Notes: generated by a model from the letters alone, not told the origin. Counted from the first letter of the stretch, positions 49,190 through 61,721 are shown. The stretch is 64,000 bases of DNA from Cinnamomum chago (GCA_038049695.1 CP142459.1:71826001-71890000); one strand, 5' to 3'. Made by a program: numbers and translations.

Positions 49190-49367
49190 CCCCAATGGAT
49201 GGCTTACTTGGCCTAGGACCACGGTTTGCACCGGAAATTGTAAGTTTGAAACTGCACTACACACTCGGGCTACTGGAAAGTTTATTCGGCTTTCCTCTAG
49301 ATCCGAAAAAATTAGTCCAGCTCAAAGGATTCGAAACCCTCCAATAGTACAAAAAAAGAAAAGAAAA
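49190..49367 (+). mobile_element. tRNA-derived SINE with perfect 17-bp target duplication
   Basis: The family head (TTGGCCTAGGACCACGGTTTG, then GTAAGTTTGAAACTGC) and body are followed by an A-rich tail (about 49351-49367). The direct repeat agaaggaaaatacccaa flanks it exactly at 49173-49189 and 49368-49384, which shows LINE-type retroposition and recent arrival. Confidence 0.88.
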
Positions 49368-49384
49368 AGAAGGAAAATACCCAA

Positions 49385-50419
49385 AAGATAACATCACAAC
49401 ACCAAATAAGCCGAGGGAAGAAACACAAAGAGAACAAAGCAAGAGACAACAAACTAATCATAGAACCACATAAAAGATTAAACTACTTGTCCAAATTTAG
49501 CAAGGTAATGTAGGGCCGGGCCGGCCGGGCCTGTGGTTGTCCTAGCCCTACCCTCAATATATGTAGGGCCGGGCCAGAGTGGGCCAGAACCCTCGGAGGG
49601 CCTTCACTATCTAGGCCCTTACCCTACCTTCAAGGGCCAGGGCAGGGCTCAGGAGCTCAAAACAAGAAAACTATATATTTTTTTAAAACATTATCACCAA
49701 AATCTACGTGTGATTAAGCGTTATCTTGTCTAGACTCAATAGCAAATAAACTATTAAGAAAACATCTGTTATCTTCTCTAGCCTCAATTACAAAGGAACC
49801 GTTAAGAAAACTTCAAGAGAATATTAGTCTAACAACTTTCTTTTATCTGATAAAGTCATACATGCTTTGGTGACTTGGGTTCTAGACATATGATTTTATT
49901 TATTTTGTCAAAGGAGGAAAATTATCACCTTTCATATGACTTTGATATTAATTTCCACATTTGAAATCATTCAACCAGTGTCTTATCTTTGAGAGTATTA
50001 AACCATTTACACTCTCATACCTTTTATCAATTGACATTATTTTTAATTAAATACAAATATAACTCTTACGTGTTTTTGGATTTCAGTCACAAATATAAAT
50101 GCACTTAAAAAATACTATTACTTTGGACTTTTAAAAATTGAGAGTTATAATTATCTAATTAAAATGATATTTAGATCGTCCCATATCTTTAAAGTTCCAT
50201 GCACATACAAACTACATCTATGAATTGGTTGAAATCTCAAGCAACTCTATAGAGGAAAAAAAGTGTATCATTATTAATAGAAAGGAGTATACCCCCTTTT
50301 GCACTAACAATGATTTATAAAAATAATATAAAAGGCCTAAATAATAACCAATAAAGCTAAAAGAAAGGGATTAAAAGCAACCGTGCAACACTTATTAATT
50401 ATGTATTAAGTATAATACA
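49385..50419. other. Intergenic DNA with a GGGCCGGGCC block
   Basis: A GC-rich block at about 49513-49650 (GGGCCGGGCCGGCCGGGCC) is followed by AT-rich DNA. A similar block occurs at about 50790-50960, so the two may be ends of one old hAT-like element. No gene. Confidence 0.45.
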
Positions 50420-50573
50420 GGGAGGTGCTCTTGTAAGAGACACTCTCGCCTTACTATGAGAGATAAAAGTGGGGGCCTTTACATCCATATCCAATGTAAA
50501 CAACTTAAATGTGAGGGCCCTCATCTTTATCTCTTATAGTAAGGCAAGAGTGTCTCTCACAAGAGTACATCCC
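50420..50573. mobile_element. Fold-back MITE, copy B
   Basis: 154-bp imperfect palindrome: GGGAGGTGCTCTTGTAAGAGA against TCTCACAAGAGTACATCCC, and CTCGCCTTACTATGAGAGATAA against TTATCTCTTATAGTAAGGCAAGAG. Shares layout and the centre (ACATCCAT(A/G)TCCAATG) with 15539-15693. Confidence 0.75.
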
Positions 50574-50616
50574 TATACTATATAACTTAAATAATTAAAT
50601 ATAGATGAAATGAACC

Positions 50617-50652
50617 AAGTATGTATGTATGTATGTATGTATATATATATGT
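50617..50652. repeat. (GTAT)n-(TA)n microsatellite
   Basis: Five or so GTAT units followed by TA repeats. Confidence 0.9.
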
Positions 50653-51870
50653 ATAGAATTTTAGGGCATTTTGTTATGGGTAGGTGGGTATGAAATTACC
50701 TTCATATTTCACTATTACTAATAAGCGACTATGATAAGGGCATTTTAGTGTGTGTGTGTATATATTATAAAATAAATAAAAGTAAGAGGGCTAGGGTCGG
50801 GGCCGGGCCGGGCTGTGCTAGTACTGTCCAAGCCAGGCCCTCAAATCGCACGGCACGTAAAAAATCATATAAACCCTACCCTAAGGTTTTTTGTTAGAAA
50901 CAAAAGCCCTCATTTTAAGAGAGTTTTGAGGGCCGGGATGGCCGCTTGTCTCAGGCCAAATTGACAGGCCTATGGTAATGGGCTACCATGCTCTTGTCCC
51001 TTGAAATATGCAACTTTGATGGTCTCAAAACTGCTGCAACAATCCAAAGTGTCAAAAATAATCTAGTGAGTTTGCCAATCACTGACCACCTCCGGCTCAT
51101 CCAAGCACAAAATGATCCTCGACAGACTGGTTCATTTGATAGAATTCATCATGAAAAGGGCTCCCCAAACTTCAACCTGTTTAGCTAAGAAGGTTCTAGG
51201 TCACTTGGAGAAACCTGCTACCTCAGAAGCACCAATAAGAAGGAATATACTGAAAATATTTGCTCTGCTTTGAAAATTCACACAAAAATCTTGCTTCTGC
51301 TCAAAAAGGTCAAAACATACGTAAAACTTTTCAAAACCCAATTGTCTGATGGGTTCTGTACCATGCTGGTACCTTCGCGTTGGTGAAGGTGGATTTGTGG
51401 TTTTGATACAAAAAAAATAAAAACCGGAAAATTTTGGTGAAGGTGGATTTGTGGTTTTGATAAAAGCCCTTTTATGGGTCCCACCTCTTTAACGTCTGGT
51501 TCTGGGCATCTGCACCTAGAATCAATCATAGTAGCATAAAATGAAAAGAGTGTAAAATTTAATAATATTTTAACCATAGATAACTTTTTAGATTCAATCC
51601 AACAATGACCAAGATAGTAGCATAAAATAAAAAGAGTGTAAAAAGGCTGCACTGATAAAAGGTAATCCCAAATGGGCCCTATATTAGGAGAATATCTCAC
51701 CATCACTTTCTCCTCCAATTAGACTCTTTCACTCTCGCATTTCGTTTTGTGATTGGTCACATCATACATTTAAGATGTTGCAAGTTCGAAAGACATAGAT
51801 GCAGGTGCACCCACAGTTTTGTTATTTTAGGTTACGAGTGGCCAGGACTTTTGGTGCAGCACGGACCACT
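50653..51870. other. Intergenic DNA, no gene seen
   Basis: The 146-codon minus-strand frame at 51278-51718 shows no conserved domain, contains an internal duplicated sequence (GGTGAAGGTGGATTTGTGG twice) and is probably chance. Confidence 0.45.
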
Positions 51871-54800
51871 AATAAGGTTGTTGGCTTCATTGGACCCATT
51901 AATGTTGTGAACTTTAATAAGGTTGTTGGCTTCATTGGACCCATTAATGTTGTGAACTTCAATTAAGTCCTGCATTTGTCCGATCCCCCCGCGTGTTCTA
52001 CATTTCATCCTAAATCAATTATAAAATTTACTAAGTTAATTATAAAATTTAAAAAATCATTAATCCATTATTCATTTTGTGAGTGAATCCGGAGTCTAGA
52101 GGACCTTAGCTTAGAGAAATCCTGAGTTATATGAGTGAAATATAAAAATGGAGCTCACCTACTGAAATCCAAACCGTTCAAAATTAACGTCCTTCGATTA
52201 GATGGGGTGTGCTTAAATCTTACATTAATCAAATCTTTTCTACCATTTGATTGACTGTTTAATGTAAAAACTGATTAACACTATCTTATGCATATTTCGT
52301 TTCATGTTTCTCATCAACCTGTTAGTCCAACTAATAAGTTTGTTGGCTTCATTGCAGCCATTAATGTCGTCAACTTCAAGCCTTTGTCCGATCCACATGT
52401 GTTCCTCCACATTTCATCCTAAACTGATTATAAAATTTAAATGATCGTTAATCAATTATTCATTTTGTGAGCAAATCCGGAGTCTAGGAGGCCTTAGCCT
52501 ATATAAATCTTGAGTTATATGAGTGTAATATAAAAATGTAACTCACCTATTGAAATCCAAATTGTTCAAAATTAACGTCCTTCAGTTATATAGGGTGTGC
52601 TTAAATCTTACACTAATCAAGTCTTTTCTACCATTTGATTGACTATTTAATGTAAAAACTGATTAACACTATCTTATGCATATTTCGTATTATGTTTCTC
52701 ATCAACCTGTCAATCCAATTCATAAGTTTGTTGGCTTCATTGCAGCCACTAATGTCGTCAACTTCAACCAAGTCCTACCTTTGTCCGATCCCCATGTGTT
52801 CCACATTTCATCCTAAACCGATTATAAAATTTAAATGATCGTTAATCAGTTATTCATTTTGTGAGCGAATCCAAAGTCTAAAAGGCCTTAGCCTAGAGAA
52901 ATCCTGAGTTATATGAGTGGAATATAAAAATGAAGCTCGCCTATTGAAATCCAAACAGTTCAAAATGAATGTCCTTCGGTTATATGGGGTGTGCTTAAAT
53001 CTTACATTAATCAAGCATTTTCTACCATTTGATTGACTGTTTAACGTAAAAACTGATTAATACTATCTTATGCATATTTCGTATCATGTTTGTCATCAAC
53101 CTGTCGGTCCAACTCATAAGTTTGTTGGCTCCATTGTACCCATTAATGTCGTCGACTTCAAGCCTTTGTCTGATCCCAATGTGTTCCACATTTCATCCTA
53201 AACCGATTAAAATTTAAATGACCGGTTAATCGGTTATTCATTTTTTGAGTGAATCCGGAGTCTAAATGGAGCTCACCTATTATAATCCAAACCGTTCAAA
53301 ATTAACGTCCTTCGGTTATATGGGGTGTGCTTAAATCTTACATTAATCAAATCAAGTCTTTTCTACCATTTAATTGACTGTTTAATGTAAAAACTGATTA
53401 ACACTATCTTATGCATATTTCGTATCTTGTTTCTCATCAAGCTATCGGTCCAAGTCATAAGTTTGTTGGCTTCATTGTAGCCATCAACGTCATCAACTTC
53501 AAGCCTTTGTCCGATCCCCATGTGTTCCACATTTCATCCTAAACCGATTAAAATTGAAATGATCGGTTAATCAGTTATTCATTTTGTAAGCGAATCGGGA
53601 GTCTAGAAGGCCTTAGCCTAGAGAAATCCTGAGTTATATGAGTGGAATATAAAAATGAAGCTCACCTACTGAAATCCAAACCATTCAAAATTAACGTCCT
53701 TCGGTTATATGGGGTGTGCTTAAATCTTACATTAATCAAGTCTTTTCTACCATTTGATTGACTGTTTAATGTAAAAACTGATTAACACTATCTTATGCAT
53801 ATTTTGTTTCATGTTTCTCATCAACCTGTTAGTCCAACAAATAAGTTTGTTGGCTTCATTTCAGCCATTAATGTCGTCAACTTCAAGCCTTTGTCCGATC
53901 CCCATGTGTTCCTCCACATTTCATCCTAAACTGATTATAAAATTTAAATGATCGTTAATCAATTATTCATTTTGTGAGCGAATCCGGAGTCTAGGAGGCC
54001 TTAGCCTATATAAATCTTGAGTTATATAAGTGGAATATAAAAATGGAACTCACCTATTGAAATCCAAATTGTTCAAAATTAACGTCCTTCGGTTATATGG
54101 GGTGTGCTTAAATCTTTCACTAATCAAGTCTTTTCTACCATTTGATTGATTGTTTAATGTAAAAACTGATTAACACTATCTTATGCATATTTCATATCAT
54201 GTTTCTCATCAACCTATCAGTCCAATTCATAAGTTTGTTGGCTTCATTGCAGCCATCAATGTTGTCAACTTCAAGCCTTTGTCCGATCTCCATGTGTTCC
54301 ATATTTCATCCTAAACCGATTAAAATTGAAATGATCGGTTAATCAGTTATTTATTTTGTGAGTGAATCTGGAGTCTAGAAGGCCATAGCCTAGAGAAATC
54401 TTGAGTTATATGAGTGGAATATAAAAATGAGGCTCACTTATTGAAATCCAAACCGTTAAAATGAATGTCCTTCAGTTATATGGGGTGTGCTTAAATCTTG
54501 CATTAATCAAGTCTTTTCTACCATTTGATTGACTGTTTAATGTAAAAAACTGATTAACACTATCTTATGCATATTTCGTATCCTGTTTCTCATTAATCTG
54601 TCAGTCCAACTCATAAGTTTGTTGGCTTCATTGTACCCATTAATGTCGTCAACTTCAGCCTTTGTCCAATCCAAATGTGTTCCATATTTCATCCTAAACC
54701 GATTAAAATTTAAATGATCGGTGAATCAGTTTTTCATTTTGTGAGTGAATGCAGAGTCTAGAAGGCCTTAGCCTAGAGAAATCCTGAGTTATATGAGTGG

Positions 54801-55385
54801 AATATAAAAATGAAACTCACTCATTGAAATCCAAACCGTTCAAAATGAATGTCCTTCGGTTATATGGGGTGTGCTTAAATCTTACATTAATCAAGTCTTT
54901 TCTACCATTTGATTGACCGTTTGATGTAAAAACTGATTAACACTATCTTATACATATTTCGTATCATGTTTCTCATCAACCTGTCAGTCCAACTAATAAG
55001 TTTGTTGGCTCCATTGTACCCATTAATGTTGTCAACTTCAAGCCTTTGTCCAATCCAAATGTGTTCCACATTTCATCCTAAACCGATTAAAATTGGAATG
55101 ATCGGTTAATCAGTTATTCATTTTGTGAGTAAATCCAGAGCCTAGGAGGCCTTAGCCTATAGAAATCCTGAGTTATATGAGTGGAATATAAAAATGGAGC
55201 TCACCTACTGAAATCCAAACGTTCAAAATTAACGTCCTTCGGTTATATGGGGTGTGCTTAAATCTTACATTAATCTCAAGTCTTTTCTACTATTTGATTG
55301 ACTATTTAATGTAAAAACTGACTAACTCTATTTTATGCATATTTGATATCATGTTTCTCATCAACTCGTCAGTCCAATAATTAAG
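51871..55385 (+). repeat. Tandem satellite-like array, about 388-bp unit, nine units
   Basis: Units begin ATAAGTTTGTTGGCTTCATT and recur at about 52333, 52722, 53116, 53457, 53841, 54229, 54613 and 54996, mostly 383-394 bp apart; the 53116 unit is shorter (341 bp) through an internal deletion. Shared landmarks include TTTCATCCTAAACCGATTA, AACGTCCTTCGGTTATATGG and ACTATCTTATGCATATTTCG. The left edge carries an extra 45-bp duplication (51871 and 51916). No long open frame, so this is non-coding. Confidence 0.95.
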
Positions 55386-55893
55386 AAACTTGGATTGACC
55401 TAAAATGTGAGGTTACCCGATATATCCTGAGCGTATTTATTTTGAACTGTTTGAATTTAGTAGTTTGGCACACCTGTTGAATATTATTATTTTGAAAAGC
55501 TCAAGGTTTGTCTAAGTTAAAAGCCACAGAGGATCACGACTCGTGGTTAGTACTCAGATTTTAGGTACATAGAATTGATTCACTTTTGTTCTCTAAATCC
55601 ATTCATAATGAGTGTACAGTTTGAATCTCTTTTAAATTGGCTACCCAACTCATCTGTTTCAAATTCGCCCCATTTATAAGCCTTGGTAAAATGGAGGCCC
55701 CAATCATCCACGCCGGCCGCTCTTGTGGGCAGTTTGTGTTGCATCTACAGAACTACTATAATTGATTTTAGTTTTGAAGTGAGAAGAAGTCAGAAAGATT
55801 AATTAGTTAAGAAGCATGATTGGTGTGGATGGTCCCACCAAACCACCCCCATGCTTTTGAAAGCACATCTTTACTAGGAAAGGGCCACCCAGG
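55386..55893. other. Intergenic DNA, no gene seen
   Basis: Ordinary AT-rich sequence right of the satellite array. Confidence 0.5.
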
Positions 55894-55901
55894 CTCTTGT
55901 A

Positions 55902-55937
<36 letters not shown>

Positions 55938-56140
55938 AACGGAGGGTTCCCAATCCTTTGGACTAGACTCATCCCTCCGGGCCCAGAGAGAAGCCGGGTA
56001 AAACCCCTGTGGCCCCTAGGAGTGGCCCTTGGTGGTAACACAAGTGGACTCAACCTTCGGTTCCTGAAGAGGGGGGAACCGGGAGTCGATACCAGGACCT
56101 CTAGCTCCGGAAGAGGGAGGAACCGTGGTCCTGACCACTC
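55894..56140 (-). mobile_element. tRNA-derived SINE, long variant
   Basis: A T run at about 55907-55934 (tail on the minus strand) is followed by GGGTTCCCAATCCTTTGG and GGGCCCAGAGAGAAGCCGGG, matching the body of the SINE family. The head region (from about 56015) diverges and includes duplicated GAAGAGGGGGGAACC / GAAGAGGGAGGAACC motifs. No target duplication found. Confidence 0.65.
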
Positions 56141-56988
56141 TCACACTCTTTCTTCCTTTGGGACAAAAGTGGTTGGGGCATGATGTCATTTTTCTTTATT
56201 CTTTTTCCTATTCATAGATGCAAAGACACAAAGGCAAGAAGAAGAAGCTTCACACCACTTTCAGCAAGTTAAAAACAAGGGACGGGGCAGGTGAGCTTCA
56301 TAAAGAGGAGCTGGCCTGGAGCCCAGATCATACTTTTAGGCTTTGTATTACAGAATTCTTGAGTTGAAATAGTAGAAAAAAAAATCTGATTGGATCAAAA
56401 TAAATGCTCTACTTGTTGATAAGATATCTCCAAATCTTATCCCAATAAAAATTGGATACCACTTTAGAAATGACATTCTGATTAAAAAAAAAAAACACGT
56501 GATAAACACAATCTTATATATTATTCCTATGGGACTGACTTATATCGCGATAAAATTCGAACGAACCCTCCAAAATGAGAGGGTGTAAATTTTAAAAAAT
56601 TTAAATTTTCATTAGTTAAGTTCCACTGAAGAGTTCTAGAATTCTAGTCTACCATCTCAGTGAAACTGAAAGCCCCTGTGGGGGCTGGAGTTTAGAAGAG
56701 ATTGGACAAAAATTGTATCTGTACTTGATTTGTTAATGAAGTTTGAAGTTCCTCCACTCGCTTCCTTTCCTTAGTATAGCATTCACACCCATATAAACTG
56801 ATGGAAGAGGATCCCCTGTGGGGGCCACTGTCAAGATTTGATGATGGTCATTTGATAGTGTGATGGAGCAGAAATTCGGCCGAACAGTCCGCATCCCAAG
56901 GAGACCAGAAAAGATGTATGGTAGATAGGTCATGAAATGTCCTGTCAAGGGAAAGCTACGTGAGGGCCGCTCTTCATATATATTAACA
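56141..56988. other. Intergenic DNA, no gene seen
   Basis: No supported gene; a duplicated CCCCTGTGGGGGC motif occurs at about 56672 and 56811. Confidence 0.5.
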
Positions 56989-57000
56989 TACCATCATCAT

Positions 57001-57160
57001 GTTAATATGTTAATAATAATGATATGTTAAGGGGTAGTTTAGTTGGCCTAGGACTACTGTTTACATCTGGAGGTTGTGAGTTCGAAACTTTTCTACCACA
57101 CTGGGGCCACAGAAAAATTTTATCCTGCTTTCTCTCCTGCGCCTGCATTATAAAAAAAAA
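57001..57160 (+). mobile_element. tRNA-derived SINE with 12-bp target duplication
   Basis: Head GGGGTAGTTTAGTTGGCCTAG starts at 57031, B-box-like GTGAGTTCGAAAC follows, and an A run ends it at about 57152-57160. The repeat taccatcatcat lies at 56989-57000 and 57161-57172, so the element includes about 30 extra bases 5' of the usual head. Confidence 0.8.
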
Positions 57161-57172
57161 TACCATCATCAT

Positions 57173-58690
57173 CTGTCACATGAAAGTGTCACAAACATAC
57201 TCAAAACCAATGCTCTGTCTACTATACATGTGTATGTTGAAATATATACCCCAGAAGCACCCATAAGAAACAAACAAAAAAAAAAAACCTTCCCTTGTAA
57301 AATGGAGCTGCTACAACACTTACGGGTTCAAAGCGGTCTTGTGAGGCCCATTAAACAACCTAGCATTGGAAAGGGATTATGGAGATGAAGGCTTTTGGCC
57401 TAAATTAGGTGGGTGCCATTTAATCAAATCCCATCTTAAATGGTGTCATAACCTTTATTTTCATGTGCATGCGCAGGGATCGGCTCGGCTTCTGTGTCTT
57501 CAACTTTAATCTATTATTATTTACCAAAGAAAGAACTTTAATCTATTATTAGTACCCAAAAGCCTAATAAAACAAAAATGCAGCAAAACTAAATAATTAA
57601 ATGATTCTCGTCTTGTTGAGGAAAAATATTCTCATGCCCATGATTCGCATGAGAACCATGCACGTGCACAGGATGCCTCACATCCCTGGGTCCCGCCTGT
57701 TTGGTGGTCCCGTGCAATAAGAGATCAAGTTCACTCTTTGTCGAGAGCCGAGAGGGATATCCAAATTTATGGATGTGACAAAAGCAATTTTGACTCGGAA
57801 CAATTTATGGATGTGACAATAGTAATTAATTTGACTGAGTCAACATTTTGCCATTTCTCTTGAAACACGGACTAATAATTATCCACCAATGTCCAGTACG
57901 AGCAGTACATATAAAACGATACGATATATTCAGCCAATACCAACTACGAACTGCTTAAATTTCCACAGTGAAATCATCTAGATACAGCAATACGTCTAAT
58001 ATTCGTTGCCGGGCAATACGTAGTACGTATCGGTTCCTTAATCTTTGCTTATTAGTCTCTCTCTATGCCGTGTCGGTTGGGTTGTATTCTCTCTCCCACG
58101 TGGCCAGCCTGTGTTCTGTTGTATTATTCTTCTGACCAGACAAGGCAGTAGTGGGACCCTCCTTTCCACTGGTCTTCTTATCTGGGTCAACAGTTGAAAC
58201 AGGAAGATATGCATCAAATGAGACCAAATCTCAGGTCACAAACGTGTTTCAGGATTTTGGAAGATTTGAGATTCAAATTCAGTAAAGTCCCTCACCGTCG
58301 ATCAAAAGGTGAAGAGGAGAATCCTGATACGCTGGGAAGATGCAGTAAGTGTTGAGAAAAGAGCCGTAGTCGTCGGGATCCGGATTCAATACAGGGAAAC
58401 CTCTTTGACCAATCAGGAGGTGTGGGAAGAGGTTTTTTTTTTTTTTTTCACAGGAGATGGGATATGAAATCTCAACTCCTGTGTGGCAATCTTGGTCCAA
58501 ACAGGGCTTCTATGTTTCATCCATTTCTCAGTAGTTGTGGCCATAGCCCCAGCCTTTGAATGTCCTTTCTACAATATGACCCCTTAACAAGCAAATCAAC
58601 CTAATATAAGTTGGGGGCAACGGAAGTTTTATCCATTCTTTTCTTTTGGCCAAGGATTAGTTGAGCACAAAAAATTGGGAACCCTTCTTT
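57173..58690. other. Intergenic DNA, no gene seen
   Basis: No supported gene. A T run lies at about 58435-58449. Confidence 0.5.
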
Positions 58691-58918
58691 AAGAACTTGT
58701 TTGGATGTGTGGTGAAGTGAGGTGAGGTGAGGTGAAACATCAAATCAAGAGAGAATAAAAAAACTTCACTTTTAGTGGAAAAATGAGATTGTTTTTTTGA
58801 CTTTTTTTGAAAAAGATGGAGGGAATATTGAAATTGTGTACTTTTGATATGACCCTTGACAATTCTTGTCTGCATTCACTTCACTTCACTTTTACTTAGT
58901 TAAGTGCCAAACACGCCA
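58691..58918. mobile_element. Tourist-like (PIF/Harbinger) MITE, copy B, internally deleted
   Basis: Same family as 36901-37205: GTTTGGATGTGTGGTG at the left, GAAAAAGATGGAGGGAAT inside, TAAGTGCCAAACACGCC at the right. About 75 bp of the centre is missing and the left terminal repeat is mutated. Confidence 0.75.
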
Positions 58919-61511
58919 TAAGGAAAAAAAACAAAGAAAAGAAAAAACCTAACAAAAACTGCACATAATTCGTTTTGTTACCTCTCTAATGCACAATCGT
59001 ACCAACAAATCAAGTGTCTAATTAAATTGTGATGCATAATCTCTAAGCTCAGCTACAACAACTGGCTTTTCTGCATTGGGGGCTGAGCCCTTGTCGTTTT
59101 CTCTTCTTTCTATACAAATCTTACAGCAGCCTACGGCAGGGTCTGCTGACCCCCCTCACCCCTTCACAAGAGAACAAAAAATTCCTCCTTTTATTAAGGA
59201 CGGGTATGTGAGAAGAAGGATTCACGATTCAGCTTGTTAAAAAAAAAAAAGCCATGCATATATGCAAGGACATTTTTCTCCTGTGTGCACATTGTACATC
59301 GGTACTATTCGCAGTCCCTACCTTTCAGGACGGCCTTGATGCAGCTCCCACAAGATAGAGAGATAGAGAGTGTGTGCGCATAAGAAAATTTTTCTATGTT
59401 GCAAATAATTTGGATCGTGAGTGGAACCCACAAAACACTGTGTAAGCCCATTGCTGCAGACTGCAAATACTTATATAAAGAAAAGAAGAGTCCTTTTAAC
59501 ATCCACGGCCAGGATTATTGCGTGTCAAAGAAACAAATGACAAGGGAGACCTGCTGCTGCATGTGTTTTGCCTGATCGAGCCCACTGAATTCCTATTCCC
59601 TACTGTTGACTCGCACTGCCACACTATCGAGTCCGGATACAGCAATAATTTAGAAATTCACGTGGTTGGGTATCAGTTCATTAAATTCCGGGTTAAGAGG
59701 TCCAATGGTCTTCCTCCACTTTAAATCTCATCCACAGTTGTATTTCTTCTCTCTGTCCAGTCTCAGTCTGCACTAATGAATTGTATCGTATTCTCTTTAC
59801 GGCCTCTCAGACTGCTGCATCAGGATTCTTCAGTACATTGCTTGAGCCCAGTGTGTAACAGCCTAACAGGTGTAGTACTGTAGCAGCAGTTGTCCTACTG
59901 CATGCATTTACTGACCTCCCAAGCTTGAAGAGAAGGCGTGGCGGTGCCAGCAGAGTCGGCTCTTCATGTCACGAGTCACGACTGCACACGTTAAAGTGTA
60001 ATACATTGGCTAGAGATTGCAATCTTTTATAGGCTGGTCAGGGTAAAGATTTTGTTTACTTTGGGTCGAGGTCGATCGTACTAGAGTCTCACTAGATGCA
60101 ATGATCACCAAAAGGTAGGTTTGAAATTTCATCACAGATTGTAGGTCAAACACATTTTCTTAATATAATTGAAATCAAGATACAATCGAGATATTAACAA
60201 CAAAAGGACTGTGAGAGTGCTGTACCGAGCCCCGGGTTGCCCGTCGATTTAAATACTTGGAAGGGCCTACGCTAACTAAGCCTTCATCATTCTGCATGAG
60301 ATAAAAAAATAAAAAAAAAAAAGCTTTCATCTGTAGTTTTAAATATATTTCATTTGTACACTATGTATGATGAACATAACCGTAACCTTCATTCTGCTAT
60401 CGGAACGTACTATCATTAATGCAAGGCAACAAATGAAAAGAGATTTCATCGGTTTTAATTGGTTTATATAAGCCAATGGATAAGCAATTATTTATTGTCT
60501 AAGTGAAGACTATTTCGAAGTACCGGTGAATCTCATATTTTGATTTATCAATTTAGGTCTCTAGACAATGTATTACATACATTAAATTCCCTGGACAAAT
60601 GCATCCTATATTAAAAGTAAAAAACAAAACAATTGTCAAGTAATTTTCCTTATGACATTGAGGTTTTGTAGCACCTTTCCCATGCTATGAAGAACCCATA
60701 GGAAAATAATGCTAAAATATTTTGACAGATGCATCTATATGTAGTAAGCCATGGCAAAAAAAAACAAAAAAAGGGTCATGCATAGTTAATTTTCAGAAAA
60801 AATCACATAACAGTAACTGGAAAAAAATATAAGAATCATTAAAAAACAAAAAATACAGAACTTACATAATAACCGATTTATATATGCTCAAATAAATCTA
60901 CATATATAAATAAGAAGAATAAATAGCTTGTACCAAGCTTGGTCAACCATTTTCTTCAAGAATAGTGAAAGCTCTAATTTTAAGGGCTTTAAGTTCTATT
61001 TATGTCAGGGCAATACCACCAATGTTTTTACCCTCTTCCATCAACTCACTAAAAGTATTATATGATATATGATATATCCTGTGAAAGTATAGGCCAACAT
61101 GCCAACATTTTTATTGGCAAACAGGGGGTTTGCAAGTCCATGCCCAAGTACTTGTCACTTCTTGGATTGTAATTGCTATCTTATTAGGTTCAGCCACATT
61201 CGAGCAATTAACAGCCCAACTTAATTTTGATCCAAACGGACAATATAATATCCCTTCCATAAATTGACAGGGGTCCTAAATTTCAAATCAGTGGGAAAAA
61301 GATTTACTTCTTTTTTTTTAGAAACATCTGGCGGTTGATGTTGAATAATATTTACTTTATAGCGGACACTTCATGAAACGTGGTCGATTGTATTTCTCCA
61401 ATTCATTGGTGATTGTATGGACAGTAAGAATTGCAAGACTCGGTGGGTATCTTTTGAGTAAATTGAGCATTAAAGCTAAACGTATACTTTCAATGATTTC
61501 ATTACTCTTTC
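58919..61511. other. Intergenic DNA, no gene seen
   Basis: Mostly AT-rich. The frame at 59518-59724 (68 codons) has no recognisable motif. Confidence 0.5.
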
Positions 61512-61525
61512 ACCGATTCACTTTG

Positions 61526-61705
61526 TTTTTTTTTTTTTTTATAACGTAGGGTTCCCAGCCCTTTGGGCCAGAATAATCCCTACGGGCCCAGGAGAGAAAG
61601 CCGGGTAAAATCCCCCTGTGGCCCCAGTGTGGTAGAGCAGTTTCGAACCCACAACTTCCGGGTGCAAACCGTAGTCCTAGGCCAACTGAGCTACCCCTCG
61701 GGATT
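61526..61705 (-). mobile_element. tRNA-derived SINE with perfect 16-bp target duplication
   Basis: Best-preserved copy. A T run at about 61525-61541 is the tail; the head complement CCTAGGCCAACTGAGCTACC lies at about 61677-61696, with the B-box complement GTTTCGAACCCACAAC before it. The direct repeat accgattcactttgtt flanks it at 61512-61527 (sharing bases with the T run) and 61706-61721. Confidence 0.88.
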
Positions 61706-61721
61706 ACCGATTCACTTTGTT

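Noticed and set aside
51278-51718. 146-codon minus-strand frame
   Set aside because: Contains an internal direct duplication and no recognisable motif; no start or splice context beyond chance.
61640-61700. tRNA gene (A box and B box present)
   Set aside because: It is the head of a SINE: poly-A tail, family body and target duplication are present, and a cloverleaf is not formed.
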